DNA of 58,974 nt, taken from Borrelia puertoricensis. Lineage in GTDB: Bacteria; Spirochaetota; Spirochaetia; Borreliales; Borreliaceae. Shown piece after piece: positions 7,192 to 16,220 of this stretch (within the stretch, counting starts at the first letter, position 1; each line of letters opens with the position of its first letter). The notes beneath the pieces were generated by a model. That model worked only from the letters and a program-made list of their open reading frames with translations. It made no database searches and was not told the DNA's origin. The stretch is from positions 1 through 58,974 of the forward strand of contig NZ_CP075386.1 in assembly GCF_023035875.1 (NCBI RefSeq), written 5' to 3'. Both the position numbers and the translations under genes were made by a program.

Positions 7192-7794
7192 TTAGTTAAA
7201 AGAAACAACTTCTATATTTTGATTGTCAATAATTTTAAGTTTTCTTCCTATAGGAATCATGCCTTTAATAAAAGCATAAATTGAATGAGAATATCCTTTA
7301 GGAATAAAATTAAATGCTAGTATTTTATACTTATTTTCATATCCTTGTTTTGATTGACGTAAGCGTATACGTTTGGGTTTTACTCCAACAGCAGTACTAG
7401 GAGTAATATATGATATAAAATTAGTTTTTATACTTCCAAGTAATTTAATACTAATAACTCCAGCTTCTGGTGTTGTAATTTCAATATCAACATTAAGAAA
7501 AGCTTTAAATAATCTAATAAATGACTCATCAGTACCAATATGTCTTAAGGCAAAAATGACGCTGTCAATATTGCTTGCAAGCTCTTTTAATGGGCGACTT
7601 TTGTAGTGAAAAGTTTTAAATACGTTTGATAACCAGACAGCAATAAAATGAGAAGATAGATAGTTACTAGCAATAATACCAGAGAAATTAGAATTTAAGC
7701 TCTTAATTTCAGCAAGTATTTTATTTGCATAATCTAATTCTGAACGTATAAATTTTTCTATTTGTGTTTTATGAAGAAAACCTGGTATGCTCAA
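7192..7794 (-). CDS. DUF735 baseplate/tail protein (gpI-like position), unit A
   Basis: 200-residue protein of Borrelia DUF735. It keeps the block LASNIDSVIFALRHIGTDESFIRLFKAF in the middle and the C-terminal PKGYSHSIYAFIKGMIPIGR, both shared with unit B. Its place right after the baseplate J-like gene and before the fibre-like gene matches P2 gpI-type tail proteins that join baseplate to fibres. The gap to the next gene is 12 bases. Confidence 0.8.
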   Translation of the reverse strand: MSIPGFLHKTQIEKFIRSELDYANKILAEIKSLNSNFSGIIASNYLSSHFIAVWLSNVFKTFHYKSRPLKELASNIDSVIFALRHIGTDESFIRLFKAFLNVDIEITTPEAGVISIKLLGSIKTNFISYITPSTAVGVKPKRIRLRQSKQGYENKYKILAFNFIPKGYSHSIYAFIKGMIPIGRKLKIIDNQNIEVVSFN

Positions 7795-7803
7795 TATATC
7801 TCC

Positions 7804-8682
7804 TTAAGTTTGAATATCAATAAGTAATCTATCAGTGAGACTGAAGTTAAGTATTTCTGATGGACTGATTTCAATATCTTGATTCTCTTTAAAATCACTT
7901 GTGCTAATGTTACTTATACTTGTCTCAGGATTGTCTTTAATGCAGGCATTAATTTTAAGTCCTTGAATGCCTTTTATCTCATTAACCGGAGCAGTAAAAT
8001 CTTGATATTCAAAACTTATTCCCATGTCAGAGTAATTATTATTGATAATTCTCCTGTATATTTCTCTTATTTGCATGTCGATATTGAGATAAATGTGATT
8101 TTTAAGGTCAAGTTTGTATTTTACTTTAAGATAGATATATTTAGTCTTTCCTAGAGAAACTTTATAAGATTTAACTTGGTTGTGGCTATTTATTCCATCA
8201 ATATCAATATCACCTTCTAAGATAGTTCCACTAGGAATAGTGCTATAAAGTACTTCCCAAAGGTTTGCTTTGAATGTAGAATCTTTAATTGTGTTCTTAG
8301 AGTCGTTTAAGATGGTATCATTAACAATAAGATAAATATTAGCTTTTCCTGCTGTGCTTACAATGTTAACGTATTTTACATCTGGTAAGTCCAGTATAGC
8401 ATTTCTTAATGCTTCATGAGTGGTGCTTTTAACACTTATATGAGACTCTATAGCCTTCCAATACTCACCTTGTGGTTTAAGTTTATCCATAAAAAGGTTA
8501 AGTTCATTAATTATTTGTTCCTCAACTGTAGCAAGAGAAGCAGCTATGATGTTGTAAATGGATGATGGGTCATCTTTTATCACAATACCATGTGTTTGTT
8601 TTAAATATTCTCTCTTTGTGTTAATTATTTGTGAGATATTTTGTTTTAGAATACCGAAATTATTATCAAAAGCAATACTCAT
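7804..8682 (-). CDS. DUF276 baseplate J-like protein, unit A
   Basis: 292-residue protein of Borrelia DUF276. Its architecture fits baseplate J-like wedge proteins: N-terminal helices (SIYNIIAASLATVEEQIINELN), then a central beta domain and YSDMGISFEYQDFTAPVNEIKG near the C-terminus. The ATG at 8682 is chosen because it overlaps the upstream stop as ATGA and has GGAGA seven bases before it; a TTG two codons earlier is possible. Unit B has the same overlap. Confidence 0.83.
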   Translation of the reverse strand: MSIAFDNNFGILKQNISQIINTKREYLKQTHGIVIKDDPSSIYNIIAASLATVEEQIINELNLFMDKLKPQGEYWKAIESHISVKSTTHEALRNAILDLPDVKYVNIVSTAGKANIYLIVNDTILNDSKNTIKDSTFKANLWEVLYSTIPSGTILEGDIDIDGINSHNQVKSYKVSLGKTKYIYLKVKYKLDLKNHIYLNIDMQIREIYRRIINNNYSDMGISFEYQDFTAPVNEIKGIQGLKINACIKDNPETSISNISTSDFKENQDIEISPSEILNFSLTDRLLIDIQT

Positions 8683-9011
8683 ATGCAAATCTCCGTTTGA
8701 AGAGAATCACCAGGAAAATAGAGAGTAATTTGCAGCAGTTTTGAGTTTATATTAATGTTAACTCCAGTAAGATCAATTTCCAGTTCTTGGGCAACAGAGT
8801 AGAGATAATATTTAATTTGATCTAGAGTGCCAAGCTTACATAATTTAAGGATATGTGTATAATCAAATCCCCATGTTGGATTTAGAGCAAGACTTCCTTT
8901 AGGGGTTTTAAGGAAAATAAATAATCTTTGTTTTTGCTCTTCTATTCCATCAGCAATCTGTAAGTCTGAGCCTGATACTAAATTAAACTGCAAATCAACC
9001 TTTAAATCCAT
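8679..9011 (-). CDS. gp25/gpW-like baseplate wedge protein, unit A
   Basis: 110-residue protein with the pattern of T4 gp25/P2 gpW-like wedge subunits: IADGIEEQKQRLFIFLKTPKG, then NPTWGFDYTHIL, then a beta-rich end. This follows the usual gp25 layout of an IxQxIxxLLxTxxGxR-like helix and a loop. It lies directly before the DUF276 baseplate protein and overlaps it by four bases, the same order as in contractile-tailed phages. Confidence 0.82.
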   Translation of the reverse strand: MDLKVDLQFNLVSGSDLQIADGIEEQKQRLFIFLKTPKGSLALNPTWGFDYTHILKLCKLGTLDQIKYYLYSVAQELEIDLTGVNININSKLLQITLYFPGDSLQTEICI

Positions 9012-9077
9012 ACTAACCTATGTAAATCAATCTTTAACCTTTAACTTAAGGAAATGTATAACAAAAATATTAAAAAA

Positions 9078-9602
9078 CTAATTAAATAAATTATTAATTT
9101 TGCTATTTATTTTTGATGTATAGTAAGAGAGAGAAGAGTAATCAATGCTTGAATTTCCTATAATTCTTAAGTTATTAATCGCATTTACTATTGCCTCTAA
9201 GATGTCTTTAAGACTAGTTATCTCATTACGTATATCCAACTTATGTTTAGCATATATTTTAAGATGCTTAGGGTCAATTGCACTTAATATATAAAAATGA
9301 TGTTTATCAAAATATATATTGTCATCTGTATTAAATAGATTAATGTTTGATTGAAGAAGTACTACTCTGTCATCTTTGTGAAGACTTAGATTAATATTTG
9401 ATATATTACGAGTGTGAATCTCAAGTCCTTTATATTCTTCAATGTCTACAATACCTTCTTGAGTATCGCTGTTAAATGATTTTATAATTCCTATTTTTGA
9501 TATGCATATATTGTTAGCTATCCATTCTTTGCTCTCTTCTTGAGTTAAAGCAGAACCAGACATGCTCTGATTCATTCTATAAATTTCATAATTAAAGTTC
9601 AT
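9078..9602 (-). CDS. DUF777 baseplate protein, unit A
   Basis: 174-residue protein of Borrelia DUF777. It begins MNFNYEIYRMNQSMSGSALTQEE, with a conserved SKIGIIKSFNSDTQEGIVDI beta segment that resembles an OB-like fold as in phage baseplate spike/hub proteins (gpV or gp45-like). It overlaps the end of DUF693 by four bases (ATGA). Spike function is inferred from order. Confidence 0.78.
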   Translation of the reverse strand: MNFNYEIYRMNQSMSGSALTQEESKEWIANNICISKIGIIKSFNSDTQEGIVDIEEYKGLEIHTRNISNINLSLHKDDRVVLLQSNINLFNTDDNIYFDKHHFYILSAIDPKHLKIYAKHKLDIRNEITSLKDILEAIVNAINNLRIIGNSSIDYSSLSYYTSKINSKINNLFN

Positions 9603-10549
9603 ATCCTCTCCTTTATTTTTAGGTGATTAATGTCATCATAAAGCTTTAAGTTAAGTGAACATTCACCAGAATTGCTTAGAGAAGCATTAGTTTCACAAAT
9701 CGTGCTCTTTATTATATTCCCCAAAGAATCTCTAAATGATACTCTGTCACCAACTTTTAATTTATGAGTATAAGTAAGCTTTGCTCTCCAATATATAAGT
9801 CTTATATTAAGAGTAGTGCCTATAGTAATTTCTTGCTTTGGGATAAATTCAAGACCATAATCTTCAAGTGACTCATAATGAGCATCAGGACCGGTTAATT
9901 GATGATTTGTGAATATAAAATTACATTCAACCAAATCAACTCCATTACCAACATCAGCAATAACATTTTGTATATATTTTTTAGATAATTTTTCTATAAA
10001 TTCTTTTGGAGTTCTAGCATAAATATGCTCTTCAATTACTTTAAGTCTGTCATTAGTGCTCATATTGATTATATTTCTACCCGGAAAGGCAAAGTTTATA
10101 GCGTCCTGGACCGTCATTCCTTTAAATTGTTTTGTTTCAAGTTCTCGGTTAAAGAAATTACTCTTTGATGCTAAATGAAGTTCAAGCTCTATGCTAAAGT
10201 CACCACTAGGATAGTCACTGCTCATTGGGACTCCCAGATAACCTGCCATAATAAATGTAAATGAGTCTTCATGAGCAAATTTTTTATAGTATATCTTTAC
10301 AATGTCTCCTTCATGTATGTGATTGTTGAAATCGAGGTGTAAATTCCAAAGAACAAGTTTGGCTTGTTTTGCCCTTACAAAATTGTAACTTGAATAGACA
10401 TTAGATATTGAGATATCAACATAAATGCCATGTTGTGTGTTGATAATGATTTTAGGAGAAGATTCTGGTGTTGCATCACCAGTAATATTTTTATTTGAGC
10501 TAATAGTAGAGTAAAATTCAATCTTAAAATCATATTTAAGTAATATCAC
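9599..10549 (-). CDS. DUF693 baseplate hub-like protein, unit A
   Basis: 316-residue beta-rich protein of Borrelia DUF693. Its placement between the DUF792 gene and the spike-like DUF777 matches late-control D/gp27-like hub proteins. Shared stretches with unit B include SYNFVRAKQAKLVLWNL, VNAIxxAFPxRxIINMS-type helices and LSNSGECSLNLKLYDD at the C-terminus. The start is a GTG at 10549 with AAGGA seven bases upstream; unit B uses ATG. Confidence 0.8.
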   Translation of the reverse strand: MILLKYDFKIEFYSTISSNKNITGDATPESSPKIIINTQHGIYVDISISNVYSSYNFVRAKQAKLVLWNLHLDFNNHIHEGDIVKIYYKKFAHEDSFTFIMAGYLGVPMSSDYPSGDFSIELELHLASKSNFFNRELETKQFKGMTVQDAINFAFPGRNIINMSTNDRLKVIEEHIYARTPKEFIEKLSKKYIQNVIADVGNGVDLVECNFIFTNHQLTGPDAHYESLEDYGLEFIPKQEITIGTTLNIRLIYWRAKLTYTHKLKVGDRVSFRDSLGNIIKSTICETNASLSNSGECSLNLKLYDDINHLKIKERI

Positions 10550-10553
10550 AAGC

Positions 10554-11114
10554 TTATCCTTTGTATTTTTCTAAAGCAAAAGTTTTAATAACTTCCATGT
10601 TAAGATTAAGCTCAACTTCATCTATGAAAGGCACATCTTTAAATGTTAGGGAAGTAATTACAACTAATTCTTTAATGCCAAAAGTTGGACTATAAGCAGT
10701 AAAGGGAACTTGTGCTTGAAGTCTACCAGCCAGTTGTTCTTTAACTAAATTACTATCAAATTCAAGTAGTGAGTTACCAAAAGGAGTTAATTTCAGTGGA
10801 GCTAACATATTCTTATAAAGACTTGTAAGTACACCACCATTTAAAGCAATAACTTCTCCTGTAAGTACAGGGTTATAACTTACATATTCAGCTTTCCTTA
10901 AGTAGTAATTAATTACAGGACGTTTGGAACATGTGGTGTTATAAGTACGAGTTATAAGTTCAAATTTAGGTTTAATAAAGAATAATTGGGGCAAATACCC
11001 AAGTCCCTTAAGATCAGGTCTTGGGAAGAGAACAATAAAATTATCTGTGCTAAATAAAGCAAATATTTGTGTTACAGTATCTTTAATAATTTGAAATATT
11101 TCCATAGGTTGCAT
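10554..11114 (-). CDS. DUF792 tail protein, unit A
   Basis: 186-residue protein of Borrelia DUF792. The core VLFPRPDLKGLGYLPQLFF, then TCSKRPVINYYLRKAEYVSYNP, is shared with unit B; unit B has a 25-residue longer N-terminus. It lies directly after the tape-measure gene, where contractile phages encode a tail protein binding the tape measure tip (gpU/X or DNA circularisation-like). Start is supported by GGGAGA. Precise role unknown. Confidence 0.78.
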   Translation of the reverse strand: MQPMEIFQIIKDTVTQIFALFSTDNFIVLFPRPDLKGLGYLPQLFFIKPKFELITRTYNTTCSKRPVINYYLRKAEYVSYNPVLTGEVIALNGGVLTSLYKNMLAPLKLTPFGNSLLEFDSNLVKEQLAGRLQAQVPFTAYSPTFGIKELVVITSLTFKDVPFIDEVELNLNMEVIKTFALEKYKG

Positions 11115-11129
11115 AAATGTCTCCCTATT

Positions 11130-12255
11130 TTAAGTACCACTGGGAGGAGTAGTAATAGATTTATCTTCATGAGTAATTTTTGATAAGCTCTCACCACTAT
11201 CTCCTCCCATCCATAAGGGCAATATTGATTTAAGTCTTGCAATAAGTCTATCTAAACTAAAAATGCTTTTAATTCCGTTTATTATAGGATCAACGATATC
11301 TTTATGAAAGTTAAATTCATTGATCTTTTTAAGTGCTTTAGCAGAAAAATCCATTAAAGGTGTTAATGTGGAAGCAGTTAGTTTTTTTAATTCTTCATCT
11401 ATCTTATCCATACTACTTGTTGCAGAGTCATAAGAGCTTGTAGTATTTGTGAGATTTAATTCGTTAAAATCACTTAGCACGTCATCAAGTTTAGTTATTC
11501 TTGAACCCATATCGTGAAAAGAGTCCACTAGCCTTAAGTTTAGCTGCAAGTTCTACTGCTTTAAGTAAATTAGTTTCATTCTCTAGTCCAGCATTCTTAA
11601 GAGTTCTTTTAATAACAGCAGCTTTATTTAAGAACTCTTCCTTCTCTCTTCCCCTTTCAAATGTTTTAATTCTTGATATAGTACTTAGTAGCTTACCTTT
11701 TTCAGTTGAGTTAAAAATTCTAGAGTTTAGGGTACCTATTCGTTTTCTTTCTGCAGCATCTTTTACTGATGATTTTGCAAATGCAAACATATTAGAGGAA
11801 GCACCTTTAATGGAACTAGCTATTATATTACCAATTGCACTTCCTATTATGACTTTAGAAGTCAAATTGTTTTTTTTTATTAAATTTTGTTGCATTTTAG
11901 AGTTTTCTTTAAGTGATTTAAATTCTAAATTACGTAAGTCTTTAGTAGACATAGTAGATCGTTTAAAAGCTTCTCGTTTAGCTTTTTCGAAGCTGTGTCC
12001 TTGCTTCATTAGCTTTTTAGTCTCAGTAAGTCTAAATTTCTCTACTCGCTCTCTTAAACGTTCATATTTATTTTGTTTTGCAAGTTCTGCATTTTTATCT
12101 TTTAAATTAGCTTTAATTATATCTTTAGTACTTTTGAGAGAAGAAAGTTTGGGTTTTAAGTTCTCTTCTAATTTTGATATGTCTCTCTCTAATGTTTTTT
12201 TCGTTGATGCATGATCTAATATACCTTTAAATTTAATGGTAAATTTATTATCCAT
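11130..12255 (-). pseudogene. DUF759 tail tape-measure gene, broken in unit A
   Basis: Reading starts at 12255 and gives 254 residues that match the unit B tape measure (39055-40329) from the FTIKFKGILDHAS start through the helical TNLLKAVELAAKLKASG region, then runs into an unrelated tail and stops at 11491. A different frame, readable from about 11545 to 11130, continues with the conserved C-terminal IKSIFSLDRLIARLKSILPLWMGGDSG. Around 50 codons of the unit B protein are missing between the two parts and the frame changes at the join. So the gene has an internal deletion that is not a multiple of three. Full-length tape measure cannot be made from this copy without frameshifting. Confidence 0.8.
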
Positions 12256-12263
12256 AAGTGTCC

Positions 12264-12488
12264 TTATTTAGATAAAATCAGTTCAAGTATTTCCTTCTCT
12301 ATCTTAGCTTCAGCAATTTTGCTTACTTCAATAAATTCATCGTATGTCATACATTTAATTTCTCTGTAAGAACAAATACCAGTAATTATTGGTAGCCAAT
12401 ATTTATGTCTTTTTATATCGTCAATTAAAGCAAAGTAACGAGTACGAGTAGCATTAATACTCTCAACAAATTTATCTATATGTTTCAT
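12264..12488 (-). CDS. Small tail-assembly protein before tape measure, unit A
   Basis: 74-residue protein (MKHIDKFVES start) with homologue at 40326-40562. Its position between the DUF1473 gene and tape measure is that of the second tail-assembly chaperone gene of many phages. It overlaps the preceding gene by 17 bases and starts with its own ATG. It may be the Borrelia DUF1322 family; I hold that name loosely. Confidence 0.7.
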   Translation of the reverse strand: MKHIDKFVESINATRTRYFALIDDIKRHKYWLPIITGICSYREIKCMTYDEFIEVSKIAEAKIEKEILELILSK

Positions 12489-12918
12489 TATTAGCCTTTG
12501 ATTTAAGTTTTGAAATTACACATTCATAATTAAATTCATCGGTAATGTAATCAAAAGTAACAAAATCACCAACATTATTCTCATATTCTTTAAGAAAAAG
12601 GAGGGCTGGTTTTTTAAATTCTGAGTCTAAATGAAATGTATTAAACTCTATAGAATAAAGAATAGCAATAAGATAATCTTTATAATAACTTATGAATTCT
12701 CTATTGTAATCCAGTATTACGTAAAACTCATCTAAAAACCCGGGTTTGATCATTAAATTAGTTATTTCTTTCAAATACTTAACATCATTAAGTTTATTTA
12801 TAGCTTCTTCTTGATTAAATCCTAGTATAGAGTCCCACGTATAAACAGGTAATACTTTTATTTGGTATTCATAAGTTTTGTCTTTGCTTAATATGTTCAT
12901 TTTATATCTTGTAATCAT
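12472..12918 (-). CDS. DUF1473 tail-assembly protein, unit A
   Basis: 148-residue protein of Borrelia DUF1473. It is well conserved between units: MITRYKMNILSKDKTY, LPVYTWDSILGF, and LMIKPGFLDEFYVIL. It lies directly after the tube gene and before the tape measure, the site of tail-assembly chaperones. The role is inferred from order. Confidence 0.78.
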   Translation of the reverse strand: MITRYKMNILSKDKTYEYQIKVLPVYTWDSILGFNQEEAINKLNDVKYLKEITNLMIKPGFLDEFYVILDYNREFISYYKDYLIAILYSIEFNTFHLDSEFKKPALLFLKEYENNVGDFVTFDYITDEFNYECVISKLKSKANNETYR

Positions 12919-12928
12919 TGTGTGTCTT

Positions 12929-13354
12929 TTAATTTTTAGGTGTTATTTTTTGGCAATTGATAGCTCTAATTTCAAAAGTAACTTTTTCTGCTTCTGCTGA
13001 GTAACTTCTTGATGGTTCTTCAGTAAATACAGCACAGTTACTGATTATTTTTGTTGTTATCCTATCATTAAATACCAAATCCATCATTTTATCTTCTTTA
13101 CTTACATTCATGTTGTAAAATTGGTCATCAGAGATTTGAGTTAGTAATATGTAATCATGACTACCAAGTGTTACTTCAATACTAAATATATAAGTAATGG
13201 TTTTGGGATCTCGAAGACTGATAACAGGCATTCCTCTATCTTCATTACTAATTACTGCTCTAGTTGTAGGTTCACTTGTAAGTTCTAATTTTTCACTATT
13301 AATTTGTCTTCCCGAGATAGAGAGATAAACTTCCTTTAAATCATATAATCCCAT
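12929..13354 (-). CDS. DUF1463 tail tube-like protein, unit A
   Basis: 141-residue protein of Borrelia DUF1463. Conserved features include KLELTSEPTTRAVISNEDRGMP near the N-terminus and EEPSRSYSAEAEKVTFEIRA at the C-terminus. The order sheath-tube-chaperone-tape measure and the beta-rich sequence make it the probable tail tube subunit. GGAGG lies just upstream of the ATG. Confidence 0.8.
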   Translation of the reverse strand: MGLYDLKEVYLSISGRQINSEKLELTSEPTTRAVISNEDRGMPVISLRDPKTITYIFSIEVTLGSHDYILLTQISDDQFYNMNVSKEDKMMDLVFNDRITTKIISNCAVFTEEPSRSYSAEAEKVTFEIRAINCQKITPKN

Positions 13355-13363
13355 ATCTCCTCC

Positions 13364-14482
13364 TTAATTTTCGAGTTTATTTAAGTAATCAGTTATATCT
13401 TTGGTTGTAATAATGAAAGAGAGAGAGTTGATACTGTAGTTATAAGTAATATCAATAGTTAGTTCTAATTTAAGTTGTGGTGATGGTGATAAGATAATAT
13501 TTAAGTTTGAGTAGCTTACAATAAGTCCTCTCTCTATATATCTCTTTAGTAAGCATTCAATTGCTGATGTATATGCATTATCTTTAGCTCCAGATAATTG
13601 CAACCTAGATAATTTACTATTTTGTCTATTATTAATATTCCAAACTCTAATAAGTTCAATTATTGCTTCTTGTTTTATATATTGATAAGTAAATAACTGG
13701 TCAATAGGATTGCCCGCAAGATCAACTCCTTCTTTAAATGCTGATACTCTCTCAAGACCTGTTTCGTTAAGATAAGCATAGAAATTAATATTTGCATCTC
13801 TAAGTTTAGTTATTACTTCATCATCAACAAGTGGTCTTGCAGCAAGATTCATGCCATATGGATTTACACTGTGAAACATACAAGCTTCATATAAATACTT
13901 AGCTGTAAATTTAAGATGTAGATTATCTCGCTTATTACTATAAATAGCTATATTATTTGTTTTCTCTAGGGAGCTTTTATCTTTAAATATTTCTTTTATT
14001 TCACTCTCTTTAGTAGAGAAAACAAAAAAAGTATCTGGCATCTTGAATTTCAAGTAATCATCTTTGTATACAACTAGCCCGTCATCACCATTATTATCTT
14101 TATCATAAGTATTAATTAGAACAACAAATGAGTGTCTGTGTGTTTTAAGATAAGTTTTAATAGTCTCAGGTTTATCTTTATAAATAAAGAGCATAGCAGA
14201 TTTTAATGCTACACTGGGAGAGTTAAAGAAATCAGACATAGCATTCTTTAATAGTTCTTTTTCTTTAGTAAATTCATCTTGTCCATTTCCATTTTCTTTT
14301 TCTAATGCTTCTATTTGCTTTTCATAGTTATTTATTGTAAGATTTAAGACTTTATAATTTGCACTATCTTTATTCACATTAATTTTTAATGTTTTATAAA
14401 CTAGTAACGGAGAATAATAGTTTATTGTTGTGTTATGTACTTTATTATTAATTAGATTTACACTAATTGTATCTTGTGGCAA
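13364..14482 (-). CDS. DUF787 tail sheath protein, unit A
   Basis: 372-residue protein of Borrelia DUF787. The C-terminal half shows a sheath-like pattern: ITKLRDANINFYAYLNETGLERVSAFKEG, a helical KQEAIIELIRVWNINNRQNSK stretch, and the AYTSAIECLLKRYIERG helix. Start: a TTG at 14482 (LPQDTISVN) with AAGGAG seven bases upstream matches the ATG start of the unit B copy (MPQDTISVN); an upstream ATG at 14503 would overlap the ribosome binding site. A sheath means the particles have a contractile tail. Confidence 0.82.
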   Translation of the reverse strand: MPQDTISVNLINNKVHNTTINYYSPLLVYKTLKINVNKDSANYKVLNLTINNYEKQIEALEKENGNGQDEFTKEKELLKNAMSDFFNSPSVALKSAMLFIYKDKPETIKTYLKTHRHSFVVLINTYDKDNNGDDGLVVYKDDYLKFKMPDTFFVFSTKESEIKEIFKDKSSLEKTNNIAIYSNKRDNLHLKFTAKYLYEACMFHSVNPYGMNLAARPLVDDEVITKLRDANINFYAYLNETGLERVSAFKEGVDLAGNPIDQLFTYQYIKQEAIIELIRVWNINNRQNSKLSRLQLSGAKDNAYTSAIECLLKRYIERGLIVSYSNLNIILSPSPQLKLELTIDITYNYSINSLSFIITTKDITDYLNKLEN

Positions 14483-14486
14483 AGTA

Positions 14487-15005
14487 TTACTCCTTCCTTT
14501 CAAATATTTGGATTCCAGCTTTAAAACTAGCTGATGAGCTATAAGCAGTGTTACTACATTTTGTTCCCAAAGTAATGAGACCTGTATTTTGCATATTAGA
14601 TGTTGGACGTATATAGATATTGAGATGTTTTATGTAGTCAGGTTCATGAGCGTCCTTAACTGTGTATTTATTTACTCTGTTATGTAAAAATTCTTTAAGT
14701 AAACTATATAAAGTCAACATTCTATTGTAAGCATCATAGTCATTTGAATTTATTACAAGAGAGATAATAAATATTTGGAAGTTAATATTAAACTCACAAA
14801 TATTATCATAAAAAGTACCATAATGAGAGTTGTGAGCAAGTAAGCCATCTTCAGATGTAAATTTAAATGCAATAATATTAGGTTCGCTCGTAGTTATATT
14901 AGAGAGTAGATATGGATGATTATATGTATTAATAACCTTACATATGTTTTCACTTTTAGCATGAGCATATTCTTTAAAGTCATTTAGTATTTTAATTATA
15001 TGCAT
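14487..15005 (-). CDS. DUF764 tail-terminator-like protein, unit A
   Basis: 172-residue protein of Borrelia DUF764. NTYNHPYLLSNIT and a YIRPTSNMQNTGLI segment are conserved with unit B. Its place between the gp10-like neck gene and the sheath matches tail terminator proteins. The ATG at 15005 follows AGAGGT; the in-frame ATG at 15032 would sit upstream of that site and is rejected. Confidence 0.76.
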   Translation of the reverse strand: MHIIKILNDFKEYAHAKSENICKVINTYNHPYLLSNITTSEPNIIAFKFTSEDGLLAHNSHYGTFYDNICEFNINFQIFIISLVINSNDYDAYNRMLTLYSLLKEFLHNRVNKYTVKDAHEPDYIKHLNIYIRPTSNMQNTGLITLGTKCSNTAYSSSASFKAGIQIFERKE

Positions 15006-15032
15006 AAGTATAACCTCTAACCCAATAAGCAC

Positions 15033-15401
15033 TCAATTCACCTTATAACTAATCTCATTTAGCATTCGTGAGGTATCAACAAGAGTAATTTCTGGATTAC
15101 CACTACCTTTTTTTCGTTTTTGCTTAATTGTATTTGGAGTAAGTTCAGGCTTGATTTTATTTGACAATACATAATTTTGATAATAAGTTATAAATGCTTC
15201 TCCAATGGCACTCATTCCAGATCTGGGATCACGTTTAAATTCATTTTTTATATAATCATTACTGATATATTCTCTAAACTCACAACTAGCAGCAACTTCA
15301 CTTAAATGTTTACGTACTGGTAAATTATTAGCGCCAATCTCATGCATGCGTGCAACATTAGCTCTGCCCCCAAACCAACCAACCTCTAACTCTATTTCCA
15401 T
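15033..15401 (-). CDS. HK97 gp10-like neck protein, unit A
   Basis: 122-residue protein with the layout of gp10-like head-tail joining proteins: a helical AIGEAFITYYQNYVLSNKIKPELTPNTIKQKR stretch, then the typical LVDTSRMLNEISYKV ending, as in the gp10-family LxDTGxLxxSI pattern. It overlaps the previous gene by ten bases. The homologue at 43117-43485 keeps both motifs. Confidence 0.78.
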   Translation of the reverse strand: MEIELEVGWFGGRANVARMHEIGANNLPVRKHLSEVAASCEFREYISNDYIKNEFKRDPRSGMSAIGEAFITYYQNYVLSNKIKPELTPNTIKQKRKKGSGNPEITLVDTSRMLNEISYKVN

Positions 15402-15766
15402 ACAATATCCTTTAATATTAGTGTTTGGTAACCAATAGAAGAGTCAATACTTACTATTTCGTAATAATTATCACCTATAGAAATTCTATCTTGAAGATTG
15501 AAGATAATATCATCACTTGTATAAAGTTTAGAGAGTCCTTGTAAATCAAATAAATTTGAGTCATAAATCATCCTTAATTCTTGGGGACTTATATCTATAA
15601 TAATGCCTGTCAATTCTAAGTAGTCTTCTTTATTAAATACCCTCTGATAAGAATTATCATCAAGTGTAATAGTTTCAAATTTATATAAACGTAAAGGATC
15701 AGGGGCTTTGTATGTAAATATCATACGTTGTGACATTTGTGATAACCTATCTCTAAGATTATTCAT
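15392..15766 (-). CDS. DUF1506 head-tail connector protein, unit A
   Basis: 124-residue protein of Borrelia DUF1506, beta-rich, with LTGIIIDISPQELRMIYDSNLFD, then LQDRISIGDNYYEIVSIDSSIGYQTLILK at the C-terminus. This resembles head-closure (stopper) proteins in order and fold type. The ATG overlaps the previous stop by one base (TAATG). Confidence 0.77.
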   Translation of the reverse strand: MNNLRDRLSQMSQRMIFTYKAPDPLRLYKFETITLDDNSYQRVFNKEDYLELTGIIIDISPQELRMIYDSNLFDLQGLSKLYTSDDIIFNLQDRISIGDNYYEIVSIDSSIGYQTLILKDIVWK

Positions 15767-16206
15767 TACACAACTCCTATACAGGAAGGAGACGTAGTAT
15801 CTCTTTTAACTTTATCTAGATACGCATCAAATCGTAAACAGAAGTTTTTATTACAACTGTCAGATTGACTAGTATCAGATATAGGGTGATAGTCAATTTC
15901 AAGTTCATTGAATTTTTCTCTCTTTATTCTCTCAAATTCAAGTTCACGGACAATCCCCTTTTTCCTCAGTTCACATCCAATATGATAGTAAGTAAGCAAG
16001 AAGATATCATTATAAGTAAGCTTCTCTGACTGTATTCCATTAGCTAATAATATTGACTCTAAGAGATTAATTTGCATCATAAAGCTTTGAATAGAAAATT
16101 CTTCTATGCTTATTCCCAAAAGGGAAATAATATTAGAGTGAAGCCTGCTTATAAATAATTCTTCTTCTTGTCTCTCTATCTCTTGTTGAGCTGTTCTCTG
16201 TTGCAT
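15766..16206 (-). CDS. Head-tail adaptor candidate, unit A
   Basis: 146-residue mostly helical protein; the C-terminal FCLRFDAYLDKVKRDTTSPSCIGVV is conserved with 43853-44248 in unit B. It sits between the probable major capsid gene and the stopper-like gene, the normal site of the head-tail adaptor. I do not claim a named family. Confidence 0.72.
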   Translation of the reverse strand: MQQRTAQQEIERQEEELFISRLHSNIISLLGISIEEFSIQSFMMQINLLESILLANGIQSEKLTYNDIFLLTYYHIGCELRKKGIVRELEFERIKREKFNELEIDYHPISDTSQSDSCNKNFCLRFDAYLDKVKRDTTSPSCIGVV

Positions 16207-16220
16207 TACCAGGTTAACCT

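Noticed and set aside
11501..12214. Long rightward open frame opposite the tape-measure gene (237 residues)
   Set aside because: It is the reverse of a coding strand, rich in Ser/Leu/Phe as expected for a shadow frame in AT-rich DNA, with no ribosome binding site and no homologue at the same place in unit B.
12264..12918. Programmed ribosomal frameshift linking the two tail-assembly genes before tape measure
   Set aside because: In unit A the genes overlap by 17 bases but the second has its own ATG and no slippery run is visible; in unit B they are separated by 16 bases, so frameshifting cannot be a conserved feature.
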